Assembly (NCBI RefSeq): GCF_027111315.2
Contig: NZ_CP114289.2
Location: 1-64,000, forward strand
DNA length: 64,000 nt
Source: Flavobacterium limnophilum
GTDB lineage: Bacteria; Bacteroidota; Bacteroidia; Flavobacteriales; Flavobacteriaceae
Direction of reading: 5' to 3'
In this document: positions 16,260 to 25,157 of the stretch, piece after piece
How the letters are laid out: each line of letters opens with the position of its first letter
How positions within the stretch are numbered: position 1 is the first letter of the stretch
Translations under genes and position numbers: made by a program
The notes under the pieces: model-generated
The model's database searches: none
What the model saw: the letters and a program-made list of their open reading frames with translations, nothing else
Told to the model about the DNA's origin: nothing

Positions 16260-17027
16260 ATGACAAGAATAGCAGTTTGTTTTTTGCTTCTTTTTACAAT
16301 GATGAGTTGTACAATGAAGGAAAAAATGGTTTTGAAAGAAGACGGTTCAGGTACTTTTTCGTATGGTTTTGATATGTCGGCATTAATGAAAATGGGCAAA
16401 TCTACGGATTCAACCAAGGTTCCTAAAGTGATAGATTCTGTTTTTACTTTTAAAGAATTAATGAAGCCAATGAAAGACAGTATTGCCAAATTGTCTGATG
16501 TGCAAAAACAACAGTTTAAGTTGCTTGAAATGTTTAGAATTAAGCTAAAAGTCAACGAAAAACAAAAAGAATTTAGCTATGAAATGGAATTTGATTTTCC
16601 AACTACCGATAGTCTAAAAAACATGGTTTCGCCAACCAAAGCGGCTATGCTCTTGTCTTTAACCGATAAAAAAGTTCCTAAAAACAGCTTGAAAACGGAT
16701 GGTAGCGAAGACAAAAGCAACACTAGTTTTAGTTATGACGGAAAGTTCTTTGTCAAGAAAGTAACTGCAACTGTGCCAAATGCAGACGAGAACAAGTCAA
16801 AAGATAAAAACGGAAATACATTTCAAGATGAATTTTCCAAAAAGATGGATGAGATGTTTAAAGAATGTAAATATTCTTTAGAATATCATTTTCCAAAAAA
16901 GATAAAAAGCGTTTCTTTAAAAGATGCCAAAATTTCAGAAGACAAAAAAAGTTTTGTTGTTGAAATTCCTATAGAAAATTTAAAAGCGAGTAGTGAACAA
17001 TTGGGATTTAAAGTTGAATTTGAATAA
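16260..17027 (+). CDS. Putative lipoprotein, 255 aa
   Basis: With the start at 16260 the protein begins MTRIAVCFLLLFTMMSC, a lipoprotein signal peptide with the lipobox cysteine at residue 17. The frame is open upstream for 52 codons, but that segment covers a palindromic repeat and lies before the promoter. The mature part is Lys-rich, with an early KMVLKEDGSGTFSYGFDMSA that looks like a beta-sandwich of membrane-anchored flavobacterial proteins of unknown function. It is followed 6 bases later by lipB, probably one transcript. Confidence 0.75.
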   Translation: MTRIAVCFLLLFTMMSCTMKEKMVLKEDGSGTFSYGFDMSALMKMGKSTDSTKVPKVIDSVFTFKELMKPMKDSIAKLSDVQKQQFKLLEMFRIKLKVNEKQKEFSYEMEFDFPTTDSLKNMVSPTKAAMLLSLTDKKVPKNSLKTDGSEDKSNTSFSYDGKFFVKKVTATVPNADENKSKDKNGNTFQDEFSKKMDEMFKECKYSLEYHFPKKIKSVSLKDAKISEDKKSFVVEIPIENLKASSEQLGFKVEFE

Positions 17028-17033
17028 GAAAAA

Positions 17034-17738
17034 ATGAACAAAACCATCCAACTGCAAGATTTAGGACTTCAGGATTATAAAACCACTTGGGAATACCAAG
17101 AAGAAATTTTCAAAGGCATTGTCGATTTGAAAATCAAGAACCGAAATGCTAACTCCCAACTCCCAACTCCCAACTTCCTGCTTTTCGTAGAACATCCGCA
17201 CGTTTATACTTTGGGAAAAAGTGGTGATTTGGAAAACCTATTGCTGAACGAAAAACAACTCGAAGCCAAAGGAGCGACTTTCTACAAAATCAATCGTGGT
17301 GGCGACATTACCTATCACGGCCCCGGACAAATCGTGGGCTATCCTATTCTGGATTTGGAAAATTTCTTTACCGACATCCATAAATACCTGCGTTTTCTGG
17401 AAGAATCCATAATCCTGACTTTACAAGAATACGGATTGGAATGCGGACGAAGCGAAGGCGAAACAGGCGTTTGGCTCGGAGCGGGAACACCATTTGCAAG
17501 GAAAATTTGCGCGATGGGCGTTCGCGCTTCCCGTTGGGTGACGATGCACGGTTTTGCATTGAATGTCAATGTCGATTTGGGTTATTTCGACAACATTATT
17601 CCCTGCGGTATTCGCGGAAAAGCGGTGACTTCCTTAAACGTGGAACTCGGAGTCGAAAAAGTGGATGAAGCCGAAGTGAAAGCAAAAATTATCAAGCACT
17701 TGACTCAATTGTTTGAAGCGGAATTTGTGACTTTATAA
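17034..17738 (+). CDS. lipB: Octanoyl-[acyl-carrier-protein]:protein N-octanoyltransferase
   Basis: The 234-residue enzyme transfers octanoate to lipoyl domains, the first step of lipoate synthesis. It shows the motif RGGDITYHGPGQIVGYP (residues ~87-103), the catalytic Lys in RKICAMGVR and the catalytic Cys in IIPCGI. A short insert (NANSQLPTPN, ~residues 37-46) precedes the conserved FLLFVEHPHVYTLG strand. It is encoded by a repeated AACTCCC word that also occurs in spacers, so it is probably a repeat that entered the gene. Confidence 0.93.
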   Translation: MNKTIQLQDLGLQDYKTTWEYQEEIFKGIVDLKIKNRNANSQLPTPNFLLFVEHPHVYTLGKSGDLENLLLNEKQLEAKGATFYKINRGGDITYHGPGQIVGYPILDLENFFTDIHKYLRFLEESIILTLQEYGLECGRSEGETGVWLGAGTPFARKICAMGVRASRWVTMHGFALNVNVDLGYFDNIIPCGIRGKAVTSLNVELGVEKVDEAEVKAKIIKHLTQLFEAEFVTL

Positions 17739-17834
17739 TTGTCCACAGATGAAACGGATTTAACAGATTATCACGGATTTTTTTGTTAAATATTAATTGA
17801 AAACTTTGCGCCCTTGCGTCTTAGCGGTAAAAAA

Positions 17835-18494
17835 TCATAAATCAAATTTCAACTGTTCCGGCAATAATCGAAAACTCATTCGATGGTATTTTGTAGTGCC
17901 ATATTTTCGGATGGCTTCACGATGTTCAAGTGTTGGATAGCCTTTGTTTTGTTTCCAATTGTACATTGGGAATTCTTCGTGAATGGCATTCATGTATTCA
18001 TCGCGATAGGTTTTTGCCAAAACGGAAGCGGCTGCAATACTCAAATATTTCGAATCTCCTTTTATGATACTTTGATTGGGGATTGATTTTAATAATTCGA
18101 TTTCTTCTTTTGTAAACCGTTTTCCAAAAGTGGTTTTTAAACCCAATTTGGCATTCAATGCTCTGTTGCCATCCACGATGATGAATTCGGGAGTTTGGTT
18201 TAGTTTTAAAATGCATTCCTGCATTCCTTTCATCGAAGCATTCAGGATATTGATTTCGTCAATTTCTTTTGGATGCAAATGGGTTACGGCAAACGAAACA
18301 GCGTATTCTTCGATAATTGGGCGGAGTTTTTCCCTGGTTTTCTCGGATAATTGCTTGCTGTCGTTTAAAATTATATTTTCAAAATCGGGTGGAAGAATTA
18401 CTGCGGCCGCCGTTACTGGTCCGGCAAGACAGCCACGGCCGGCTTCATCGGTGCCTGTTTCTAGGAGGAAATTGGAGAAATTGGTGAGCAACAT
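17835..18494 (-). CDS. rnhB: Ribonuclease HII
   Basis: The 219-residue enzyme removes ribonucleotides and RNA primers from DNA-RNA hybrids. The N-terminal motif [15 protein letters not shown] carries the first catalytic Asp and Glu, KQLSEKTRE follows, and [17 protein letters not shown] is the conserved helix with a further Asp. Length is usual for the family. It converges with lipB; the spacer between them (17739-17834) carries worn intergenic repeat text (CACAGATGAAACGGATT..., GCGCCCTTGCGTCTTAGCGG). Confidence 0.93.
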   Translation of the reverse strand: MLLTNFSNFLLETGTDEAGRGCLAGPVTAAAVILPPDFENIILNDSKQLSEKTREKLRPIIEEYAVSFAVTHLHPKEIDEINILNASMKGMQECILKLNQTPEFIIVDGNRALNAKLGLKTTFGKRFTKEEIELLKSIPNQSIIKGDSKYLSIAAASVLAKTYRDEYMNAIHEEFPMYNWKQNKGYPTLEHREAIRKYGTTKYHRMSFRLLPEQLKFDL

Positions 18495-18613
18495 ATTACT
18501 GGTATTGGAACAACAAATATTGCAAAAAAATATTCAAAAAAGCGTGTCAAATTTCTATTTCCCAAAACATTCCCATAAATCAAAGCCTTTTTTTATTTAT
18601 GTGTTTTTTCATT

Positions 18614-18621
18614 TACCTTTG
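18614..18621 (+). promoter_or_regulatory. -7 box of the porin promoter
   Basis: TACCTTTG, 46 bases before the ATG at 18668. It fits TAnnTTTG and supports the ATG over the upstream TTG. Confidence 0.55.
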
Positions 18622-18667
18622 CTTTATTAAAATTATCGAATAATTGCCTAATCATATACCGCTTCAA

Positions 18668-20641
18668 ATGAGGAATTTCTTTTTCTTGTGTTTTTTAGTA
18701 TTGCCAATATCCTTGTTCTCTCAACAAAAAATCACGAATCTTTTGGGTTTTGACAGCGAATACAACAGCACGGATTCGATTAAAAAGAAGAAAGAAAAAG
18801 TAGCCACCATAGATATGTATCGAGTGATTACTTTGGAACGCGACACCACCTATATAGACACTTCGCTTACCATAAAAAAACTGTACAGTTATAATTATTT
18901 GCGAAAAGACATTTTTGGATTGATGCCTTTTTCGAATGAGGGACAAACCTATAACACCTTGCAATACAGTTTGAATAAATTTTCGCCACTTCCGGAATTT
19001 GGATTCAAGGCCAAGCATTTTAGTTTTTTGGAAGCCAACCAAATCCGTTACAGTTCCGTGGCAACTCCCGTTACCGAATTGTATTTTAAAACCGTGATGA
19101 AACAAGGGCAAAACGTGGATGCTTTTTTTACGTTAAATTTGACTCCAAGGCTCAATTTTTCAATTGCTTACAAAGGGTTGCACTCAGAAGGAAGATACGT
19201 TAACCAAATGGCGAGTACAGGAAGTTTTAGATTCACTACAAGTTATAATACTAAAAACAAAAGGTATTTTGCCAATGCCCACTTCGTTTCTTATGACATC
19301 ATGAATGAAGAGAATGGAGGAATTACCACAACCGAAGATTTTGAAAGTGGAGATCCGGATTTTATAAATAGGGACAGGTTAGAAGTGTATTTGACGGATG
19401 CAAAATCGTTTTTGAAAGGAAAGCGGGTGTTTCTGGACCATCTTTTTAGAATCAATCCGACCGAGGGGAACAATAATTTATATGTAAACCATCAATTCAA
19501 TTACGAAAATAAATATTTCGAATACAATCAGGCCACGGTTACTTCCACCGTGGGGAGTTCTTATGTATACCGATTTGGGGAATCTTACAAAACCAGCGGG
19601 ATAAATGACCAAACCCATTACAATAAAACCTATAATAAAGTGGGGCTTACTTATGAGAATACCATCTTGGGGAAGTTCCAGTTTTTTGCCGACGATTTCT
19701 TTCATAACTATTATTACAACCAAATATTGATTTTGGACATTCCTGGTTCCATTAACAAAAAAACCATTCCAAGTTCTATTAGCCAAAGAATCAACAGTGT
19801 TGGAGGTCAATATGACTATCGAAAAAACAAATGGACCGGTAAATTTGGTCTTTCAAGATCAATCTCGAATCAATCTTTGTCTGATTTGGATGCCAAGATA
19901 CAATATGATTGGAATGATGAAACACAGTTTTCATTTCAGTACCAAAACATGAACAAACTACCCAATACCAACTATAATTTATACCAAAGCAGTTACGTAA
20001 ATTACAATTGGTCGAATGATTTAAAGAACGAAAAAATAAATTCCATCATTGTCAATGCCACGACTCCGTGGATTGAAGCCTCCGTTCAATATTCGACGTT
20101 TAATGATCATTTGTATTTTGCCGATATTTCCACGCCAGAACAAATAGCGTTGAGTCAACAAATAGTGAATCCAGCTCAATATAGTGGTGTTATCAATTAT
20201 TTATCGGTTAAAGCCAGCAAAGAATTCACTTTTTGGAAATTGGCGTTAGATAATACGATTCTCTATCAAAAAGTAGATCAATCAGAGGCAATTCTCAATG
20301 TTCCGGAGTTCTTGACCAGAAACACGCTTTATTTTTCTCAGGAAATGTTCCATAAATCCTTGTTTTTTCAAACAGGTTTAACTTTTAATTATTTCACTAA
20401 TTATTATGCTAACCAATACAATCCGGTAGTTGGCGAGTTTTTTGTTCAGAACAAGAAAGAAATAGGTAATTTTGCCAATTTGGATTTTTTCTTTAATGCC
20501 CGAATTCAAAGAACCAGGGTTTACTTGATAGCGGAACATTTTAATTCCTCCTTTTCAGGAAATAATTTTTATTCGGATCCCAATAATCCGTATCATGATT
20601 TCATGATTCGATTTGGTGTGGTCTGGAATTTCTTCCAATAA
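18668..20641 (+). CDS. Putative outer-membrane porin (Porin_10-like)
   Basis: The start at ATG 18668 gives a good signal peptide (MRNFFFLCFLVLPISLFSQ). The ~657-residue mature protein is rich in aromatic/Tyr-Asn beta strands and ends in Phe (WNFFQ), typical of a barrel. Markers such as NTLQYSLNKFSPLPEFG and FFTLNLTPRLNFSIAYKGLHSEG recall the putative-porin family conserved in Flavobacteriia. The transported solute is unknown. A perfect palindromic terminator follows ~150 bases after the stop. Confidence 0.75.
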   Translation: MRNFFFLCFLVLPISLFSQQKITNLLGFDSEYNSTDSIKKKKEKVATIDMYRVITLERDTTYIDTSLTIKKLYSYNYLRKDIFGLMPFSNEGQTYNTLQYSLNKFSPLPEFGFKAKHFSFLEANQIRYSSVATPVTELYFKTVMKQGQNVDAFFTLNLTPRLNFSIAYKGLHSEGRYVNQMASTGSFRFTTSYNTKNKRYFANAHFVSYDIMNEENGGITTTEDFESGDPDFINRDRLEVYLTDAKSFLKGKRVFLDHLFRINPTEGNNNLYVNHQFNYENKYFEYNQATVTSTVGSSYVYRFGESYKTSGINDQTHYNKTYNKVGLTYENTILGKFQFFADDFFHNYYYNQILILDIPGSINKKTIPSSISQRINSVGGQYDYRKNKWTGKFGLSRSISNQSLSDLDAKIQYDWNDETQFSFQYQNMNKLPNTNYNLYQSSYVNYNWSNDLKNEKINSIIVNATTPWIEASVQYSTFNDHLYFADISTPEQIALSQQIVNPAQYSGVINYLSVKASKEFTFWKLALDNTILYQKVDQSEAILNVPEFLTRNTLYFSQEMFHKSLFFQTGLTFNYFTNYYANQYNPVVGEFFVQNKKEIGNFANLDFFFNARIQRTRVYLIAEHFNSSFSGNNFYSDPNNPYHDFMIRFGVVWNFFQ

Positions 20642-20785
20642 AACTGAAATGTGGAATTTGGTAAAGATTAATTTGGCTTTTTTTGTCAAAAAAAATATTA
20701 TTTTAAAAAAAAAGCAAATTAATTCTTCTGTTTTTGGTTTAATGATAAAGTCAAAAGAATAAAATAGTAAATAAATAAAAGTATT

Positions 20786-20822
20786 AGCTTACAAGGACTT
20801 AAGTCCTTGTAAGCTTTTTTTT
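20786..20822 (+). terminator. Terminator with a perfect 30-bp palindrome
   Basis: AGCTTACAAGGACTT is followed directly by its exact complement (20786-20815) and then by eight or more T. It ends the porin transcript. Confidence 0.85.
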
Positions 20823-20854
20823 ATGTTAAATTTTTTTTTCAAAAAAAACACTCA

Positions 20855-20901
20855 AAATGAGGAAAACCGTAAAATAGCAATTTTTGACTTGTATATTTTT
20901 G
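20855..20901 (+). promoter_or_regulatory. Conserved box plus -7 element upstream of the 132-aa gene
   Basis: AAATGAGGAAAACCGTAAA (20855-20873) stands 20 bases before TATTTTTG (20894-20901). The same box, one base different, stands 20 bases before a similar -7 element at 63427-63473. No TTTG is present at -33, so the box may bind an activator. Confidence 0.5.
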
Positions 20902-20924
20902 GGAAAAATAAAAATTAATCAAAA

Positions 20925-21323
20925 ATGGAAATAGAATCAGTTAAAAACAGAATTTTGGAAATCCATGAAGTTTGGGATGTTATTGGCGACTGCTTGGATT
21001 GTTTTAAATATGGAGAAATCCATGAAAGTTATGTGGTTCAAACAATATCTGATTATTGTGTTGAGAAAGGCTATGAAGTAGATGGTTTTCCAATGCAAAA
21101 AAGGGCTTTGTCTGAAGCTGTTACAAATTATGGCGAAGAATATTTTTGCCATGATCGGTACATAAAATATTTGGATGTTTTGGCTACCGAGCATAAAGAC
21201 GTGTTTGAGTTAATGTATTTTTATTCTTCGACTTTCTGGCCGGAACAGTTTTATGACGAAGAATTGTACAGGGAGCGTTTGTTGGATTATATCAGTTGCG
21301 ACGTTTATGAGATAGCTTTTTAA
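20925..21323 (+). CDS. Hypothetical acidic protein, 132 aa
   Basis: Not recognised. It is soluble, acidic and rich in Tyr, Cys and Glu (opening MEIESVKNRILEIHEVWDVIGDCLDCF, in part), probably all-helical, with no export signal. The ATG is 24 bases from a TATTTTTG -7 box with an upstream conserved box, and a terminator follows 74 bases after the stop, so it is a regulated single-gene unit. Confidence 0.65.
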   Translation: MEIESVKNRILEIHEVWDVIGDCLDCFKYGEIHESYVVQTISDYCVEKGYEVDGFPMQKRALSEAVTNYGEEYFCHDRYIKYLDVLATEHKDVFELMYFYSSTFWPEQFYDEELYRERLLDYISCDVYEIAF

Positions 21324-21396
21324 TTTGCTGTCGAGTAATTCATTTCGACTATTATTAGTTTTTGTTAGATAATTTTGAGATGAATGGAATGGGTCT

Positions 21397-21427
21397 GCAG
21401 GGTTTTAAACCTTGCGGGCTTTTTTTT
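21397..21427 (+). terminator. Terminator after the 132-aa gene
   Basis: GCAGGGTTT pairs with AAACCTTGC (one G-T pair), followed by CGGGC and a run of T. Confidence 0.65.
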
Positions 21428-21546
21428 GGACTAAAGAAATTGGCTTTTTATAAGCATAAAAGGCTTTATTACGTTTTTTTCTAAATTCACATATGATGAA
21501 TAAATTATGATATTTTTTGTGTTTATAATAATTTAATTGGTTTTTT

Positions 21547-21592
21547 TTTGGTAAGATTAAAATTATTATTTAGGTTTGCGCAATCGATTACA
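21547..21592 (+). promoter_or_regulatory. susC promoter with LacI-type operator
   Basis: TTTG (21547-21550) - N20 - TAGGTTTG (21571-21578) is followed immediately by CGCAATCGATTACA, a near-palindrome centred on ATCGAT, as in LacI-family operators. The operator covers the predicted transcription start. The same promoter/operator arrangement occurs at 50473-50518. The following ~280-base leader (to 21868) carries no convincing gene and ends with TTAACCAACCAA shortly before the ATG. Confidence 0.75.
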
Positions 21593-21868
21593 CTTTTATT
21601 TGGCAATAGGTTTAGAGTGTATTTTTTACACTTGTATGAAGATTTATTGTTATTGTTTAAATTAAACTTGTTCAAGTGTGATTTGAGTCATGATATTGTT
21701 AAAAAAATGCAAATATTCTTTTTTGTGGAGTTTGTAGTTCGGGAAATAGATCTAATTAATAATTTAAAAACTATATCGCTATTGAAAAAAACAAAATCAC
21801 TTTTTAATTTAAACTATGTCATTACATAGAAAATCAACCTTTTTTAACCAACCAACTAATTAATCAAT

Positions 21869-24800
21869 ATGAAAAAAAAGAAAATGAGAGTAAGTTATTA
21901 TTTCCTTTTATTGGGAATATTACTCTGTATGCCAATTTATGCACAACAAGCAATAAATGTAAAAGGTATCGTAACCGATGCTAAGTTAGGAACCCCTTTG
22001 CCAGGTGTTTCGGTACTTGTCAAAGGTACCATGAATGCAGTCTCGGCTGATTTTGACGGGAATTACGTTATCAGTGCTAAGCCTTCTGATGTTCTGGTAT
22101 TCAGCTTTGTAGGCTATAAAACAGTTCAGATGCCGGTAAGTGGAAAAACTAAAATTAATGTAAGTTTAACAGAAGAAAGTAATCAATTAGACGAAATAGT
22201 TGTAGTGGGGTATGGTACTTCAAAAAGAAAAGATGTTACTGGTTCTGTTGGGTCAGTAAAAGGAAAGGAGCTTGCTTCGTATCCTGTATCAAATATTGCG
22301 ACAGCTATGCAAGGTAAAGTGGCCGGGGTTACTGTTGTAGCAATGGATGGTCGTCCTGATGCAAAAGTGTCCATTAGAGTACGTGGAGGTGGTTCGATTA
22401 CTCAAAGTAATGATCCGTTATTCATTGTTGATGGATTTCCTGTAAGTAATATTAATGATATTCCTGCTTCTCAAATCGCAAGTATAGATATTTTGAAAGA
22501 TGCAGCTTCCACTGCTATTTATGGAGCGCGTGGTGCTAATGGGGTTGTTCTTGTAACTACTAAAGCGCCATCTGGAGGTAAAATAAGCATTACTTATAAT
22601 GGAAATACACAAATTAAAACACCTTCGAATTATTTAGGCGCTTTGGGCGGTTATGATTTTGTGAAAATGAATTGGGATTTTGGTACCCTAATGGGGTCTG
22701 GTGATGCTTGGGCAAGTGAATATGGACTCGGAACTAAGTATAGCAACTTAAATCCAGAAGGAATTAATGCATACAAAACAGCTCCCTATAGAGATCTAGA
22801 AAAAGAGGTGCTTCGTACTACTACGGCGACTAATCATAATATAACAATTACTGGAGGGAATGAAAAAACGAAATACAGTATATCTTTTGATAATTTAGAT
22901 GATAATGGTTTGAAGATTGAATCTTACTATAAAAGAACTAATATCTTGGCTAAAATAAAAAGTGAAATTGCAAAAGACCTTACATTTGAAGGAGATATGT
23001 ATTATAGTGGTCAGGAAGTTTTTGGAAGCGAAACCCAGACGAATTCAGTAGGGTCTTGGTTGACAAGATCATTGGCATACACACCAGTGACTCCATTAGG
23101 TACTGATACTGATTTAGGTAATTATGAAAATTTTATTAAGCCAGAGTATGATCCGATAAAAACGATAAAAGATATTCACGATAAAACATTGCGTCAAAAT
23201 TACAGAGGAAATATTGCGCTTACTTGGAATGTAAATGATGCCTTGACATTACGCTCAGAATATAGTGCTGCTAAAAACTATAGTTCTCGTTATCAATTTA
23301 CAGGTCAATTTGCTAAAAATACTGTTGGAGTTTATGGCGGTGATGCTTCAATTACCAAGGATTATGACACTCGCTATCGTTTTGTGAATACCGCTAATTA
23401 TAAATTTCTAAAACTAGGGGAAAATCATAAATTGGATGTGTTATTAGGGCAAGAGATGAATGGTACTGACGGCGAAAGAACTTTTATGTCAGGAACAAGA
23501 TTTCCAATTTCTTTTGATTATAATAGAGCATTTGCAGGAATGGATCAGTTTGGAAATCAAGCTGAATTGAGAATTGATTCAGATGAAAAAGATCCAGGAA
23601 GAACATCTTCATTTTTTACTCGTATGAACTACGCTCTAAAGGATAAATATTTATTTACTTTTACAATGCGTGCCGATGGATCAAGTAACTTTCCAGAAGC
23701 TAATAGATGGGGGTATTTTCCCGCAGGAGCATTTGCGTGGAGAGTTTCTGATGAATCATTCTTAAAAGATTCAAAAACAGTGAGCGACCTTAAGTTTCGT
23801 TTGAGTTATGGTATGGTTGGTAACGATCAAATTTCGTCAGGATTATGGAGAGACGAATGGAAAGGTGCATCGGGTTATGGTTATAATAATATACCAAATC
23901 CTATTTCTGTTCCAGCATCTACTCGATTGGTAAATCCCAATTTGAAATGGGAAACTACTATCACTAGAAATTTAGGTCTTGATTATGGGTTCTTTGACAA
24001 TAGATTGTACGGTACAGTTGATGTGTATTGGAACACTACTAAAGATCTTTTAATGATAAATTCCTTGCCTCCCTATACAGGATATAAAGATCAAATGGCA
24101 AATATAGGGCAGACTCGTAACACAGGACTTGAGTTTTCTGTTGGAGGTGATATTATTAGAAAAGATGATTTTAAATTATCGGCCAGTATGAACATCTCTA
24201 TCAACAGAAATGAAGTCGAGGAATTAGCAGAGGGTGTAAACTCTAATTATTATACCAGTGGTTGGGGATCGTCAACAATGCAGCCAACAGGTGGGGATTA
24301 TGGATTTAAAGTAGGAGAGCCAGTAGGATTAATTCGTGGATATAAATATGCTGGATTCTATACAACTGCTGATTTTGATTACAATGCTACTACCAAAGTA
24401 TATACTCTTAAAGCCGGAGTGCCTAATTCAATTGGGGTTTTGGGTAATGTTGGTGGTTCTGGTGCCATTCCCGGGATGTTAAAATTAGAGAAATTGGGTG
24501 CCACAAGTAGTGCCACTAATATTAATGAAATTGATGACCTTGCAGTTATAGGGAATACTACTCCAAAATTCACGGGAGGGTTTAATATTAATGCATCTTA
24601 TAAAACGTTTGATTTAATGTTAGGATTTAACGGTTCGTATGGTAATGATATTTACAATGCTAACAAATTAGCCAATTCTTTTGGAAATAAAGCTCCTTTT
24701 CGTAATTTCAGTACTTCTTCCGAAAATGCTTATACATTATTTGATGTCAACACGAGTGGAGATTTAGTACGGATTTATGATCCTGCAGCTTTAGATGCAT

Positions 24801-25126
24801 TAAACGTGAATGCTACGACTTATATGCCTTTTCACGAAAAAGCAGTAGTACATTCTGATGGAATTGAAGATGGTTCATTTATTAGGCTGAATAATGTAAC
24901 TTTAGGATATACTTTGCCTAATGATGTCTCAGAAAAAATTGGAATGCAAAACTTTAGAATATATGCAACTGTAATCAATGCTTGGTTGTGGACGAAATAT
25001 ACAGGATATGACCCTGAAGTTGATGCAGGGAATGGTAGAAATGGTGATTATCCAACTCCTGGAATGGATTTTGGAGCTTACCCTAAAGCGCGTACTTTTA
25101 CTCTTGGAGTAAATGTGAAATTTTAA
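21869..25126 (+). CDS. SusC/RagA-family TonB-linked outer-membrane transporter
   Basis: The 1085-residue protein has a signal peptide (residues 1-25) and a CarboxypepD_reg-like domain (VKGIVTDAKLGTPLPGVSV to SFVGYKTVQM). It also has the TonB-box-like LDEIVVVGYGTSKRKDVTGS, a plug (FIVDGFPV...IDILKDAASTAIYGARGANG) and a 22-strand barrel ending in TFTLGVNVKF. It imports oligosaccharides or peptides across the outer membrane with its SusD partner 31 bases downstream. No glycoside hydrolase or sensor is near, so the substrate is unknown. A LacI-type operator at the promoter suggests sugar-derived induction. Confidence 0.93.
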   Translation: MKKKKMRVSYYFLLLGILLCMPIYAQQAINVKGIVTDAKLGTPLPGVSVLVKGTMNAVSADFDGNYVISAKPSDVLVFSFVGYKTVQMPVSGKTKINVSLTEESNQLDEIVVVGYGTSKRKDVTGSVGSVKGKELASYPVSNIATAMQGKVAGVTVVAMDGRPDAKVSIRVRGGGSITQSNDPLFIVDGFPVSNINDIPASQIASIDILKDAASTAIYGARGANGVVLVTTKAPSGGKISITYNGNTQIKTPSNYLGALGGYDFVKMNWDFGTLMGSGDAWASEYGLGTKYSNLNPEGINAYKTAPYRDLEKEVLRTTTATNHNITITGGNEKTKYSISFDNLDDNGLKIESYYKRTNILAKIKSEIAKDLTFEGDMYYSGQEVFGSETQTNSVGSWLTRSLAYTPVTPLGTDTDLGNYENFIKPEYDPIKTIKDIHDKTLRQNYRGNIALTWNVNDALTLRSEYSAAKNYSSRYQFTGQFAKNTVGVYGGDASITKDYDTRYRFVNTANYKFLKLGENHKLDVLLGQEMNGTDGERTFMSGTRFPISFDYNRAFAGMDQFGNQAELRIDSDEKDPGRTSSFFTRMNYALKDKYLFTFTMRADGSSNFPEANRWGYFPAGAFAWRVSDESFLKDSKTVSDLKFRLSYGMVGNDQISSGLWRDEWKGASGYGYNNIPNPISVPASTRLVNPNLKWETTITRNLGLDYGFFDNRLYGTVDVYWNTTKDLLMINSLPPYTGYKDQMANIGQTRNTGLEFSVGGDIIRKDDFKLSASMNISINRNEVEELAEGVNSNYYTSGWGSSTMQPTGGDYGFKVGEPVGLIRGYKYAGFYTTADFDYNATTKVYTLKAGVPNSIGVLGNVGGSGAIPGMLKLEKLGATSSATNINEIDDLAVIGNTTPKFTGGFNINASYKTFDLMLGFNGSYGNDIYNANKLANSFGNKAPFRNFSTSSENAYTLFDVNTSGDLVRIYDPAALDALNVNATTYMPFHEKAVVHSDGIEDGSFIRLNNVTLGYTLPNDVSEKIGMQNFRIYATVINAWLWTKYTGYDPEVDAGNGRNGDYPTPGMDFGAYPKARTFTLGVNVKF

Positions 25127-25157
25127 ATCTGACAATTAATTTAAAAAATATATAATA

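Noticed and set aside
21548-21829. 93-codon open frame before susC
   Set aside because: It starts between the -33 and -7 boxes of the susC promoter and covers the leader; AT-rich, Phe/Leu-rich translation without family features.
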